A DNA stretch of 64,000 nt from Bostrychus sinensis (GCA_020698575.1 CM036244.1:1907501-1971500), one strand, 5' to 3'. Shown: positions 1 to 10,594, counted from the stretch's first letter. Notes: generated by a model from the sequence alone, not told the origin. Translations and numbers: made by a program.

Positions 1-340
1 AGCCTTTCACGGACCCCCAACAATAAAAAATTCCCTCTATTCAAAAGACTCTGCCATGTTTTTTTTGTTTTTTGTTTTTTTTAATAAAAAAAAACACTGA
101 TTATTGACTAAAAGTTGTTTTAAAGTAATATTTTAAAACAAATATACAACTGTAATTAATTTCCAATGTTTTTAGGTATTTTCATTGACTTTTTATATTT
201 TTGTACGTTTTCTTTTTATGAACCAAAACCATGTGTCTGAAATAATAATAATAATAATAATGATAATAATAATAATAATAATAATGATAATAATAATAAT
301 GATAATAATAATAATAATAATGATAATAATAATAATAATG

Positions 341-422
<82 letters not shown>

Positions 423-542
423 TAATAATAATAATAATAATAAAATCAAATTCAAATTGAAATATAGACAGCCTCTGGGGCCCCCCCTGTAGTACCTTCG
501 CGGACCCCCACGGGGCCCTGGACCCCACTTTGGGAACCACTG
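1..542 (-). repeat. Dispersed repeat D, copy 1 (window-edge truncated)
   Basis: Shares its ends with three other copies in the window (14341-15064, 30281-31290, 55363-56050). Its right end is the reverse complement of CAGTGGTTCCCAAAG, a start typical of hAT-like elements, followed by a GGGGCCC-rich stretch and the motif CAGCCTCTGGGG. The middle is occupied by an ATT-type microsatellite. The other terminus is outside the window or not clearly definable. Confidence 0.65.
240..443. repeat. (AAT)n microsatellite with GAT interruptions
   Basis: About 200 bp of AAT/TAA trinucleotides interrupted by TGATAA blocks, inside repeat D copy 1. It produces spurious poly-Ile, poly-Leu and poly-Met/Ile frames on both strands. 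Confidence 0.98.
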
Positions 543-799
543 CATTAGACATTCGGACATCACTAGAAAATGGCGTGACCACTGTAGTGCAGAGGGATCA
601 GGGAGGACGTAGACTGAAGAACAGGCCTGAAATGGTCTCCCTTTATTCCCCCGTTGCCCCTCCCATTGGGCTTCAATATTGCATAAAATATAGATCAATA
701 TTAATACACTTAATGACACTGTAATTATGCACAATGGTACAGCCTTTGGGTAAACGTACATAATTAATGTAGGGCAAGCAATAAGGTGGGTTTTATTGT

Positions 800-960
800 G
801 TTTTATAAAGGGAAAGGGAATGGTATTTATACAGTGCTTTATCTACGACACAAGTCACCTAAAGCACACAGAAGGGAAGGGGTTTTTCATTCGCTCCGTA
901 GTCGGCGGTGGTGGTGAGCTACGTTTTGTCTGCGGGTAAGCACGAGCGTGTGTGAATAAG
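800..960. repeat. Degenerate SINE-like repeat fragment
   Basis: Contains TATTTATACAGTGCTTTA, CACAAGTCACCTAAAGCAC and GGCGGTGGTGGTGAGCTAC, phrases resembling a common fish repeat related to the SINE at 15338-15538. It is heavily decayed. The flanks 543-799 and 961-1249 hold nothing I recognise. Confidence 0.35.
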
Positions 961-1249
961 GTGGACTAACTCTCCCAAGTGTGCACCCCTGGGCGTATCA
1001 TAACGGCAGGAGAGAGGGGAAAACAGAAGCACCACGCCTAACGCGAATGAATGAAACAGTGACGAAAACAGGCGAGAGTGAGTTTGTTTATGTGCGACGC
1101 GCGAGGATGTCGGTGGAAGAATGCACCGCTCGTACTCAGTGTTGGATCTGGATTAAACTGAACTTAAACGTGTCCCTATAAATAGTTTATATCATTAAAA
1201 AAAGCACTGGTGTCTCATTTCTGAGCTACTAAACTCATAATATTTCAAA

Positions 1250-1692
1250 TAGGCCTGGACAATATCTCGCAAAATTATCGCAATATCAGCAAACACAAAA
1301 TCCGTATCGCAAGAATTTAAATATATCGCAATAACGCTGTGGTCTTCCATCTGACTGAGATTTACACTGAAGAATCATTTTCCACCAGAGCCTTAAAGAA
1401 CATGTGTTGTGACTAAATAAAAAAGTTTAAAAAGTCCAGTTTTAGTGGTAATTTAATTAATTTAGTCACAGCTTAGCCTTGTTTTATTCCTGGTTTAGTC
1501 TGTGTTAAGTTTGGATTTTGTGGCTGTTTTGACTTGTAAATACAGGAACTTACATTTTTGTGAAATGTAGTGAATTTAACTTACTATGTTCCAAAAGTAG
1601 GCTCTATTTTCAAATATCGCAATAATATCGTTATCGCAATTTTCAACATAGTTATCGAATATCGCATGTTTTCTCCATATCGTGCAGCCCTA
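1250..1692. mobile_element. hAT-type MITE
   Basis: A 443-bp element beginning TAGGCCTGGACAATATC and ending ATCGTGCAGCCCTA, which are inverted repeats of each other (TAGGCCTG versus TAGGGCTG). It is flanked by 8-bp near-perfect target duplications, ATTTCAAA at 1242-1249 and ATTTCAGA at 1693-1700. An 8-bp duplication is the hAT hallmark. The interior is rich in ATATCGCAAT motifs and has no transposase frame. It belongs to a very common teleost family. Confidence 0.85.
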
Positions 1693-1769
1693 ATTTCAGA
1701 TAAAGCTTTTTCTTATCCACACATCTGTGAGCAGTAACTTTTCTTGTTTCTTTGCTGTTTCTGACTCAT

Positions 1770-2105
1770 GTTCCTCTTTAGAGCTCCCCCTACAGTTCGG
1801 AGTAAAGCACTATCGTAAATACTCAGCTCAGTTAACTCCTGTGTTGTTTTCTCTTCCTTTCATCCGTACAAAGTTTGTTTTTCTGCCTTTTAGTTGCTCT
1901 GCCATGACAAAAATCGAGAAACAAAGCCATCTCTAGCGATACTCAGACTTGCAAGTGTCGTCTTCTGCCCAGAGACACCAGGGGGCGCTGTAGGATGCCT
2001 CATTTACTCCACAGCAGCTCATTTAACCATCACACCGGCTCCCAAACTCTTTATTTAAGGTATAAAAGTTCTGCTTTAAGTGCTGACACAGGAGTTGAAG
2101 GGCAC
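1770..2105 (+). repeat. Dispersed repeat F, copy 1
   Basis: Shares ordered blocks with 39960-40275 (same strand) and 52825-53035 (opposite strand): CTCCCCCTACAG or a GCGCCACCTAGTG variant, GTAAATACTCA, TTAACTCCTGTG, CAGACTTGCAAGTG, CCAGGGGGCGCTG, and an ACAGCAGCTCATTTAACC tail. No terminal repeat or tail was identified, so the class is unknown. Confidence 0.6.
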
Positions 2106-2440
2106 CAAGTTTGTTTTCTGATCATTTTAGGACGGATCACGTGACCCGCCCCTCGCCGTCCTCACTCCGGGGAACTCCGCTCACATTCACGCTTCGACAG
2201 ATAACAGCCAAACCAGAGACACACAGCTGGTTATGTTAAAATAGCTCTTCACGTCGGTTAATGATGTGTGAAGGACCCGAGCGCTTTTCTGCTGATAACG
2301 GAACAGACAAACTTTTACGGAGGTCAAACCTGATCAACGCGACGAGCAAACTCCGGTCTCTGTGGTCAGGAAGCGGATCAGGAGTGAGAGGTTCTGGAGG
2401 TAAAGTTTCCAGACTGAGATGGTTTGGTTTTTATGTGGAG
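2106..2440. other. CpG-rich unassigned stretch
   Basis: Noticeably richer in CpG than its AT-rich surroundings. It contains ATCACGTGAC (an E-box-like palindrome) directly followed by CCGCCCC (a GC-box-like site) near 2137-2152. No protein frame is recognised. It could be a remnant promoter or an unrecognised repeat. Confidence 0.3.
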
Positions 2441-2840
2441 GGGGCATGGTTGAAAAAAAAAAAAAGCAAAATCCCGAGAAACTATTGTGAGATCCCAAGA
2501 AAGTTTTAAAGCAATTGTTTAGTTCCAGTATTTCCGGGTCAGCAGTGTATTGTAACGATGGAAGAGACGCACTGGGAGAGCTTTATATTGTTTTATTTTG
2601 AGATCAGCCTCAAATAAAAAGACATAAAATCTGTTCTTTGCTGTAGCCATGACTTTCATATAAGTGAGAGACTTCTGAAGAGGATTTTGCGAGCAAAGAT
2701 TGTTCTGAACTAGCAACAACATTTGCAGCATCTCTAACAGTTTCTCAAGATCTCGCAAAAGTTTCTTGGGATTTTGCGTTTTTTTTCTCTCTCTCCTGTC
2801 TTTCTTTTTTTTCCACCATGTCCCCTAAGGAGCTCTGTAG
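2441..2840. mobile_element. Palindromic element part A, copy 1
   Basis: The left end GGGGGCATGGTTGAAAAAAA with GCAAAATCCCGAGAAACT is mirrored at the right end by AGTTTCTCAAGATCTCGC, TTCTTGGGATTTTGCG and CCACCATGTCCCCTAAGG. The whole block recurs at 22276-22680, always followed by part B. The interior has no transposase frame, so it is a non-autonomous DNA element by inference. Confidence 0.7.
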
Positions 2841-2855
2841 TTCTTTGTTCATTTA

Positions 2856-3430
2856 TACAGAAGCGTATTGAGTTCACCTGAAAAAAAAGTTTGTTTTAAT
2901 GAGCAAAGTTAGTTCTGTTTTTATGAGAAAATTTCTGTTTTTATGAGAAAAGTTCTGTTTTTATGAGTAAAGTTAATTCTGTTTTTATGAGAGAAAAAAT
3001 CCTGTTTTTACGAGTAAAATAATTGTATGTTTTTATGTGGATAATGGTCGTTATTATCTTGTTCCACTTTTGGGGGGAGAGGAATTCAAAGTCAATGGCA
3101 AAGACCTGAGATGTCTGCGCAGAGTCGACAAACTAATGATTATACGTCAATATTACTTAACGAAAGCAGAATCTCCAGTGTCTCAAGCCTAGAGTAAAAT
3201 AAAACCGTATTAAACGAAGTAGTTGGGACATTTACGCCCTTTCTTTAGCTACAACTCTTCAATACGAGCTAAACGTTTACTGGTTTTGATAGACATGAAT
3301 TTACTTTTGTCATAAAAACCCAAGTTATTTATACTCATAAAAACAGAACTTTTCTCATAAAAACAGAACTTACTTAGCTCATTAAAACAGAAACTTTTTT
3401 TTTTCAGGTGAACGCAATACGCTTCCGTAC
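2856..3430. mobile_element. Palindromic element part B, copy 1
   Basis: Terminal inverted repeats CAGAAGCGTATTGAGTTCAC (left) and GTGAACGCAATACGCTTCCG (right). Subterminal arrays of a phrase like TTTTATGAGAAAAGTTCTG occur in opposite orientation at the two ends. The core 3040-3320 is also present in the second copy (22696-23740). Always adjacent to part A, so A+B probably moves or was duplicated as one unit. Confidence 0.75.
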
Positions 3431-3505
3431 GTCAGGGTCCTGTCTCTGTCCTTGTCTTGTTTCCGCTGTGTTTTATTTTGTACGTCTTGTAATGATTTTT
3501 ACTAG

Positions 3506-3725
3506 ATTAGATTTATTTACTTACTAGGCTAGATTATTTGACTTGTTTCAAATTATTTCTGTCTTAATTTAAGCCATTTTTACTTATTTCAAGCAAAATT
3601 ATCTGCCAATGGGGTAAGAAAATTCCGCTTACCCCATTGGCAGATAAGCAAAAATGGCTTAAATTAAGACAGAAATAATTTGAAACAAGTCATATCATGT
3701 AGACATATTAGTAAATAAATCTAAT
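3506..3725. mobile_element. Fold-back MITE with near-perfect long palindrome
   Basis: The left arm runs from ATTAGATTTATTTAC through TTATCTGCCAATGGGGTAAG, and the right arm repeats it inverted, with only a few bases between arms near 3620-3628. TTATCTGCCAATGGGG is a signature of a common teleost palindromic MITE. Downstream, ATTGTTTTTTTTGCAGTG (about 3791-3808) matches the inverted CACTGCAAAAAACAA terminus, so the full element may extend to about 3808. Confidence 0.8.
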
Positions 3726-3969
3726 TTAATAAAACATTACTCAAATCAAGGTTAATCATCTGAATTCAAATCATTTTAACTAATGCTAGATATTGTTTTT
3801 TTTGCAGTGAGCTTTGTTGTGTCATGCAATAAACTTTTCTGCACTTTTCTTGTCTGCTCCTTGTTTTTTGGACATATTTATGTATTTTTTATTCTACATT
3901 TGCTACACTGAGGTTATGCAGCCAGTGTGTTTGAGGCCCTGACCATTTACTGACCACTGCCCAGGCCCA

Positions 3970-4200
3970 CACTGCAAAAAACAAGTTTTAAGAAAGTAAA
4001 AAAGTCCTATTTCAAGTAAAAAAATTCTTATTTTTTCCTAAAAAGAAAAAAATATCTTGTCTAGGAAACTTCATAAGAAATGGCTAGAAAATACTTCCAT
4101 GTGAAGATAATTTTGCTAAAAACGAGTGATGTTTTTCTAGTAACAAGATGAAAAATTCTTTCTGATGATCCTTCACCAACAGATTAAGAATATTTATCCT
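3970..4200. mobile_element. Degenerate MITE fragment with CACTGCAAAAAAC end
   Basis: Starts CACTGCAAAAAACAAGTTTT, the same terminus as the neighbouring fold-back family. It is followed by AAGAAAGTAAAAAAG-type AT-rich sequence and TTTTGCTAAAAACGAG. No matching right end is seen. From 4200 to 4730 I recognise nothing; a weak open frame there is not supported. Confidence 0.45.
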
Positions 4201-4733
4201 AATTTAAGAAAACAGCTTTCTAAATTTAAGAACCCACCTGGAGAATATAGTCGCTGGGATAAGATCCATCTCCCTGCAGCCCCAAATGGATTAAAAAGCA
4301 AAAGTAGATGACAGAATGAATGTTGTTTGTGTAGAAAGTGGATCACAGTGCAGATGTATTTCCTGTTTAATTCGTGGCCCTGTATTCGCGGCAGGCTCCA
4401 GACATCGACGTCCTGAAGACTTTCCCATGAAGCGGAGCCACTTTATCTCCCGCTCTGACACATACGGGTCCCGTGCGGCTGGTTCGCATTCCTCATAATC
4501 ATCGTCGCGGCGCTGTGTTCATAAAAAGGACCGGAGTAATCCGACGTGTGAGATTGGATCCCGCGGACGCTGAGAGGAAGTGAGAGAACGGGGAACGAGC
4601 AAATAAAATAAACAGCGGGACGCACATGCAACACAATCAGGTTAGAAAAAAACACAACTGTTTCTCTGAGGGAGTAATGAGACGCATTACCTTCACTGAG
4701 TGTAATCCAGCTAAGTGTGGAAAAGTCTACAGC

Positions 4734-5165
4734 AGTGGTTCTCAAACTGTGGTACGAGGGCCACTGGTGGTACGCAGGAGTCTTCTGCACTCCAAATCCT
4801 GATTTAAATGAAGTTATAGACAGTTTTATTCCCGTTTTAGTTTGGGTTTGAAGACCACTGTTAAGTCCTGGTTAAGTCGTGGAGTAGTCCTTGCTTTCTT
4901 CTGTTTTAGACCTGGTTTTATATTGGTTTAGTCCTGGTTTAGTCTTGGATTAGACCTTGCTTTTTCTTGTTTTAGATCTGTTTTTGTCCGGATTTAGACC
5001 TGGATCAGTTCTGGTATAGTCCTTGATTTCTTCTGTTTTAGACCTGTGCTAGTTCTGGTTTAGTCCTGGATTAGACCTGGTTAAATCCTTGTTTTCTTTA
5101 GTTTTAGACCTGGTTTAGTCCAGGTTTAGTCCTAGTCTAGCTCTGGGTTGAGTCCTTTAGTTCTG
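4734..5165 (+). repeat. Degenerate 12-bp tandem repeat (TTTAGTCCTGGT type)
   Basis: Begins with CAGTGGTTCTCAAACTGTGG and a GGTACGCAGGAGTCTTCTGC block, then many diverged copies of TTTAGTCCTGGT/TTTAGACCTGGT, spaced by multiples of about 12 bp. The unit is the reverse complement of a variant of the 12-bp unit in the 60285-62593 array. Similar tracts with a similar leading block are at 32360-32900 and 39195-39345. Confidence 0.7.
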
Positions 5166-5204
5166 TCCTTATTTAGTAATGCATTTCTCTTGCAACAAAA
5201 GGTT

Positions 5205-5312
5205 CAAAGGCAGTCATCTGGATTTGATTTTTAAAGTTGAAGACGTTTCACTTCTTCTCCAAGAGGCTTTCTCAATTCTGAAGCTGAACTGGTTTAGGGT
5301 TGTTAGGAGTCC
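5205..5312 (-). mobile_element. Penelope-like element 3' fragment, inverted
   Basis: The reverse complement reads AGGACTCCTAACAACCCTAA, then AGCTTCAGAATTGAGAAAGC, TCTTGGAGAAGAAGTGAAACG and TCTTCAACTTTAAAAATC. This matches the 3' non-coding part of the plus-strand Penelope-like fragment at 6674-7130, with an internal deletion. Orientation is opposite to that copy. Confidence 0.7.
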
Positions 5313-5437
5313 TTGTTTTTTCTTGTCCTTTTATCTTGACAAGAGCCAAAAAGGAGCATTGTAGTGTAGAGTGTGTGTAGGGCTAACTCCATTGGACCAG
5401 AATCTGCAGTGCACTGACACTCGAAGGCTACAAACCA

Positions 5438-5790
5438 CTCCTTATTTATTTATTTATTTATTTATTTAGGCAATAGATGTACATATATTTTTATATACCA
5501 TCAATCAAGAATTACTCATAAAATACCGCCCAAAAGGAGTAGGATGAAGTACAACTTATAAACCCCTACCCCCCTTACTCCATAATAATCACAACAACAT
5601 TATGTACATATATATGCATGTCTTCCCAAGGATACACATGCATGCATTCACCCGTGCACCTGAGACGTGTGCATGTGTGCATGCATACAGCAAAAACCCT
5701 GAGCAGTACGTTCAAAATTGCCTTCCCAGAGGACAGACCTATGCTCACAGCAAATACATTTTATGCATATATTTAATGTTACACATTACA
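5438..5790 (-). mobile_element. LINE 3' UTR fragment, antisense
   Basis: A (TTTA)n tract at 5441-5468 would be the A-rich tail of a minus-strand insertion. Beyond it lies AAAAGGAGTAGGATGAAGTA and ACCCCTACCCCCC, whose reverse complement (TTCATCCTACTCCTTTT) is typical of a widespread fish LINE 3' UTR. No reverse transcriptase frame remains. The clade is uncertain. Confidence 0.5.
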
Positions 5791-5792
5791 TA

Positions 5793-6667
5793 TGTAGTAG
5801 TATCATGTTTGTGTTGGCCTCACAAACTCCCCTATATAAAGGGCGCTACTTTCCTGTGTTCGCTCCCTCCACCTGACCTTTCACCCCTGACGTCAGACGC
5901 CGTTCGGGAGCCGGGCCATGACCGCGAGACGTGAGTCTGACTCGAGCCAGACTGCGATTAGGTGCACTACAGCTGCTGTGAACAAGGCGTAAAGCCCAGT
6001 GGCGAGAGTGCAGTGTTGTGGGCATCGTAGGTGAGGAGAGTCTTAATAGTCTTGCGTATTGCTAATGGGCTATTGTTTTTAGCTTATTGGTGGCTCGGCG
6101 CTGGATTTCCTCCTCGTGTGCGCTTGGTGTTTGGGTGGTCACATTCAAAGTGGCGTGTTATGAAGAACACTATTCCCGGTATTCCCGGTTTTCTGTCTAA
6201 ATTCTTGGTCATACAATGCAAACTGATTATATGGCTGCTACTTACAGGGCCCTGTCGGTGGCGAGACTCCCCTTTTTGCCGACCTGTTTCTGCGTTCTCT
6301 GTGTGACTGGTGGTGGACGTCTTGCTGCCCGTGGCTGGTCCATGGAGCCACTGTTTATATGTTTTATGAAGAGACGCTGTAAACTCCTACAAAAGAGTTG
6401 TGTATAGAGGTCGTCAACTGGTTTTTAAATGTGGTCATCTCTAATATATGAATTTAAATTATATATATTAATAAATGGAATGTAAAGTAATTGAACGTCT
6501 CTGTCAGTTCAGTAAACGGATCTGCGTTGCCTAACATAGCGTGGGGTAAATGTGTGTTCTTTCCCTGGGTCATACCTGGGGTGGCGTTGTTGTGGTTAAC
6601 TGGGTATAGGCTATTTCAATCTGGCGTGGAGTAAGGCCTATTTTCACTGCTCCCTCTATCCGCCACA
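5793..6667 (+). mobile_element. Candidate solo LTR
   Basis: An 875-bp block starts TGTAGTAG, ends CCGCCACA (TG...CA) and is flanked by CATA on both sides (5789-5792 and 6668-6671). It has a TATATAAAG box at 5833-5841 followed about 25-30 bases on by a pyrimidine-rich possible start, and an AATAAA polyadenylation signal at 6470-6475. This is the expected order for an LTR (U3-R-U5). No second copy, primer-binding site or gag/pol is visible, so it is a solo LTR if the call is right. It could instead be a non-repeat promoter-like sequence. Confidence 0.45.
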
Positions 6668-6673
6668 CATACT

Positions 6674-7130
6674 TTGCTCGTCTTCTTTGAGGACAGTGAG
6701 GTCCAAATCTTAGCCAGAGAGAAAGGACGTCTGAACGAGGAGTCAAAGAAGCAAACTAAACCTTCTTTAAACAGAAATGTTGGTCTCAGATCCAACCTTC
6801 CTTCTGTCTACAACAGTCTCCTGAAACCCAAACAAAACAAACCAGTTTCACTCAGGTCATTAACATCTGAAGGAGCTGCCCAGGCTGGGGAGGGTTAACC
6901 ACTCTGCCACTCACTCCAGCTGAGGACAAAGGACTCCTAACGACCCCAAACCACTCAGGCTCTTCACAGTCTCCTGAACCAATAGAAATTAGTTTCAGGT
7001 CTAACTCCTCCTTCCTAGGAGCAGATAAACCAGCTCTCACCAGTTCAGCTTCAGAACTGAGAAAACCTCTTGGATAAGAAGTGAAATGTCTTCAACTTTA
7101 AAAATCAACTCCAGATGACTGCTTTTTAAA
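6674..7130 (+). mobile_element. Penelope-like retroelement C-terminal fragment
   Basis: The + frame at 6674-6898 contains FEDSEVQILAREKGR, NEESKKQTKPSLNRN and GLRSNLPSVYNSLL. These match the end of the GIY-YIG endonuclease domain of Poseidon/Neptune-type Penelope-like elements of fish (family pattern F.D..V.IL.RE...F.RG.KEAI....PSLN). The expected RG.KEAI part is degraded to EESKKQ, so the copy is dead. The 3' non-coding part with CTCTTGGATAAGAAGTGAAA follows to about 7130. The reverse transcriptase and most of the endonuclease are absent (5' truncation). Confidence 0.75.
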
Positions 7131-7242
7131 CTTTTTGTTGACTCTCACTCATCATAAATCATTTCTCTGTTAATCCCTGTTTAGTTCCTAGGTTTAGACC
7201 TGGCTGGGTTAATCCAGATTTAGGCTCGTTTTACATGAGTTG

Positions 7243-7303
7243 GGGGTGACTGGAACCTATATCCCAGCAACTATGGGCTTTAGGCGGGGTACACCACTGA
7301 GAG
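7243..7303. repeat. Short LINE-type repeat fragment
   Basis: GGGGGTGACTGGAACCTAT, CCCAGCAACTATGGGCTTTA and GGCGGGGTACACC form a phrase found in 3' parts of common fish repeats. A second copy is at 54068-54132. Confidence 0.5.
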
Positions 7304-7309
7304 TGGCCC

Positions 7310-7850
7310 ATTATTCTCAGTGCAAGATGGTACCTTTAAATGCAATTTTTTCCAACACAAACTTTTGACATTTTGTTTAACATTTTGACACTGCACCTTC
7401 AAATCTTAGCCTAAAAAAAAGAAAAAGATGTCAGGAGGTGGAGCTCGAGATAAAATAATCCTTCATATTCCAGACATGATAGAGACAGTGTGATAAATAA
7501 TAAAAGCTCAGTGCTTTTAACAGCTCTGCAGAGGCCTGGTGTGAACTTACATTTCATTTTAATGTGTTAGTTTTGATCCAGAGCAGCTCGGGTCATTTCG
7601 CTCTCTCTGTGTGTGCGCGTTATCACTGAACCAGAGTCGCCCCAGATTAGGCTTTCCCTTTAGCTCCAAGCCACAGAGCGGAAAGGGTGCGTTTGATTCG
7701 CGCTTAGGGAGCAGCCGGGGGCCCGGAAAATGGGCTTTGGGCAAATGGATCATTAGAGGATTTTAAGGACAGAGGCTAACTTTGGACCAACAGTGCTTTA
7801 GAAAGTCAGACATCCATGGGAGTTTTGTTGAAATTCTCAGAAGCTATTGT
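7310..7850. other. Unassigned sequence, possibly conserved non-coding
   Basis: No repeat or protein match recognised. 7570-7760 is GC-balanced and looks single-copy within the window. This is only a candidate for a conserved non-coding element. Confidence 0.25.
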
Positions 7851-7852
7851 CT

Positions 7853-7914
7853 GGTTTAGACCTGGTTTAGACCTGGTTTAGACCTGGATTAGACCTGGAT
7901 TAGACCTGGTTTAC
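7853..7914 (+). repeat. Short 12-bp tandem array (GGTTTAGACCTG)
   Basis: Five consecutive copies of GGTTTAGACCTG/GATTAGACCTG, the same unit type as the large 60285-62593 array on the opposite strand. Confidence 0.85.
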
Positions 7915-8880
7915 AGGGGCATGTTTAACGGTAATTGCATTGGATTAGCAGTTATTTAAAGTTATCAAAAGTCAGACGGATGTGTAAGAGGTCGAGTTGA
8001 GTCTGAAGCTGAAGTAGAAAGTTTGGAGTAACTTCACTGACTCTGAAATGAACATTACTTCTTTTTATTGCTTATACATAAAAGATTTATACAGAAAAGT
8101 CAGATGTACTAACAGAGTTTTCCTTCACAAGGCTTTGAATTGAAAGCAGTGGGAAAAACAGCCCTAATGAAACAAAAATGGCTGACTCAAGAGGCTTCAA
8201 CACATCGGCTGTTTCCCAGTTGCCAAGATCCTTTTTGCAGCTGGCAGGTTGGCAATTGCCTGGGGCCCAGAGCTGAACGGGGGCCCCCAAGGACGGTCAT
8301 TTACCTGTACAATAGCGAACAAGCTGTTTCAACGACAGAAAACAAACCACTGAAGTGAATTCACATTTAAGGGCCCCATCTGTAGAGAAGTCAAACCGTA
8401 AATTGTAGCCAGACTAAAATATTGTTTAACATAAAAAATGCAACAGAAAACAGAAAATTATAAATGTTTTGTTCAGAGTTTCCTTGGGGAGGACACCTGG
8501 ACCCTCTGTTATGCACACAAGGTCACAATCCAGGATACGAGGGAAAAGAAGAGCTTATATTAAAGCTTAGTAAAATATAATCAACTGCTTCCATTATTAT
8601 GTTTTTTTCTGGCTGGACCACTTCAGTGTTGTCGCCGTCAGCTCCTCGCCAAGCGCTGTTCCAAACGGTTAACCCCTCTCCTCCTTTGAAGCTCGTCTCC
8701 TCTGTTTGGCGAACTCACCAAGGACGTACCCATGTATCCTCCACACGGCATCGCCTCGCTACAAATTACCAAACTTTGCACTTGTAAAGAGGTTTTTAAC
8801 GCACATATTTCAATCACATGATACGACACAACTCCAAAGCATGTTCCAAAATACTCGCCTTCGCTTTGGAGGGGCTGACT
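7915..8880. other. Unassigned sequence
   Basis: No recognised gene or well-defined repeat. 8250-8380 has GGGGCCC-type motifs resembling decayed DNA transposon ends. Short frames on both strands have no family features. Confidence 0.3.
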
Positions 8881-8904
8881 CTGGAGGAAGGATCCTCGCG
8901 AATG

Positions 8905-8990
8905 GGAAACAGTCGCTGCGTTCCCTTGGAGTAGTTAAACGGGAGAAGGAGGTCTGGACTTCTCTGCTTAGACTGCTGCCCCGGATAAAC
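8905..8990 (+). mobile_element. Rex3-like LINE 3' fragment
   Basis: The + frame contains EKEVWTSLLRLLPRIN, matching the same segment (REVW.SLLRLLPPRPG) at the end of Rex3/RTE-type LINE ORFs, and the DNA CTGCTTAGACTGCTGCC is shared with the Rex3 fragments at 12000-13012. It is truncated on both sides. Confidence 0.6.
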
Positions 8991-8999
8991 AGTAGATTG

Positions 9000-9532
9000 T
9001 TATGATATGGATGATGCTGTGCGGAGTGGAAACAGGACCCAAACGCTCAACACAGTACTCAGGTAAGAGAAAAAGGGGTTTGGAGATGAGATGTGGTGAC
9101 AGCTCCCTCTGGTGGACACAGGGCAACAGCACGGTGTGGAGCGGGAGTCTTGGACACGCCCACAGAAGATTCAGCAGGTGAGGCACAACGGAGCAGACGC
9201 ACCAGGAAGACGGACGAACGGCGGACACCAGGAGAGCAATCAGTGAGGCAGACGTGAACCAGGAAGTGGGAGAGACATGAACGGCGTAGATTGTGCAAAA
9301 CAGGGTCATGAAGGTAGAGGCAGAGGAAATGGGGCAACCAAAACCAGGAACTCGCACACAGAAGATCGGGGTCAAATGCAGGCTACGGTCAGCGAAACTC
9401 TGGCTTGATCCAAGTCGAAAGCAGAAAACGGGTCACTGCTCTGTCACTGGAGAGGAGTGGAGACTGGACTTAAATACTCTGGTGGCGATTACCGATGGCA
9501 CAAATGTTGTTACAAAGAACATCAGAAACATC
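9000..9532. other. Unassigned sequence
   Basis: GC-richer than its neighbours, with open frames on both strands and no family signature or splice context I can support. It could be an unrecognised LTR element fragment. Confidence 0.25.
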
Positions 9533-9535
9533 TTA

Positions 9536-10170
9536 AGCTGGGGACACACTACATGATTATTTTGCCCGATTTTATAACGATTCACAGTTGTGTCGAGTCT
9601 GTAGCAGTCAACAACAGTTGCAGGGAATCGTAATCACCAGTCGGCCCTGAAATCCGTTAGTGTGTGATGTTCAGACTCGAATCGGCACAAAAACCCGGCC
9701 TGACGTCAGTCGCAAGCAATCAAACACCGACTCTGGACCACACTCCTGTAGTGTGGGACGTTTGCATCCAACTGGGAATTCATGGAGTCCAGCGGCCGAT
9801 GAAAAACAGTTGATGGGAAACAGGAAATAGCGTCAGGATGCAGACGAAGAAACAGGAAGCGGAAATTTGAAGAAGAAGAAAACATAAACAATCATGGCAA
9901 ACACCGAAGAAAGTTGAGCACTACCAAGTGAAACTGGATACATAGACGTTTTTCCTTTTTTCCAAACAGATAGCTGCGCACACAACGGCAACAGCGACCC
10001 AGGTAGTGTCCATGTTTGTTTACCATTTAGTTCTCCCCAGTTCCCCGCCAGACTTTGCTGCGTTTGGTTGGCGGTTTGAAGTAAATCTGCTGAAACCAGT
10101 CGTTACAGCTTCTGAAAAGACTAGGAGCACACACTAACGACTGAGAAAACCCTGTAGTGTGTCCCCAGCT
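9536..10170. mobile_element. PIF/Harbinger-type non-autonomous element, copy 1
   Basis: Starts AGCTGGGGACACACTACATG and ends TGTAGTGTGTCCCCAGCT, a good terminal inverted repeat, flanked by TTA at 9533-9535 and 10171-10173. The 3-bp TTA duplication is the PIF/Harbinger signature. The 635-bp interior has no transposase frame. A second copy in inverse orientation is at 52086-52770. Confidence 0.85.
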
Positions 10171-10351
10171 TTACACCAAAGGCAGGGAACTAACCTCTTT
10201 AGTTTTTAGGCATAACTTTTTCTTAAGAGTCTGAAAAGTCGTAAAACTCTGACTTTATTGATGGTAGCTTATAGACAAAGGTAACAATTTAGGATAACGT
10301 ATCTATGTCTGTGTTTGAGCAATTTGTAATCTTCAGCATCAGCTACAGCTA

Positions 10352-10402
10352 CCTTTCCTGATGCAACACTCTCCGTTTATCCAGGCTTGGGAACGGCACA
10401 TA
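10352..10402 (-). repeat. Dispersed repeat G fragment
   Basis: Contains CCTGATGCAACACTCTCCGT and TTATCCAGGCTTGGGAACGG. The reverse complement matches the CCCAAGCCTGGATAAA phrase shared with 24632-24700, 29088-29120, 41495-41590 and 52035-52085. Family class unknown. Confidence 0.55.
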
Positions 10403-10594
10403 TTGTAGCTTTAGTTTTTGGCTCCATATCTGAGAAGTGAAGCCCTGATCTCCAGCAGTAAAGACGGAGAAACTAACCACTTTACCTAAAGGAACACAGT
10501 GGTACTATCCAATTATTTCTCAATACACAAGAAGTCTAACTCTTTTCCCATTCTATACAAAGAAGTTAGTTGCTCATGGTTTAAGTCTGCAGCG

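Noticed and set aside
185..761. Poly-Ile/Met and poly-Leu frames at the left edge
   Set aside because: Translations of the (AAT)n microsatellite on both strands.
5602..5934. 110-codon frame upstream of the TATATAAAG box as a gene
   Set aside because: Spans a LINE 3' UTR fragment and the start of the candidate LTR; no family features.
8968..9556. Overlapping frames on both strands around 9.0-9.5 kb as a possible gene
   Set aside because: No family motif, no splice context, open on both strands; more likely an unrecognised repeat.
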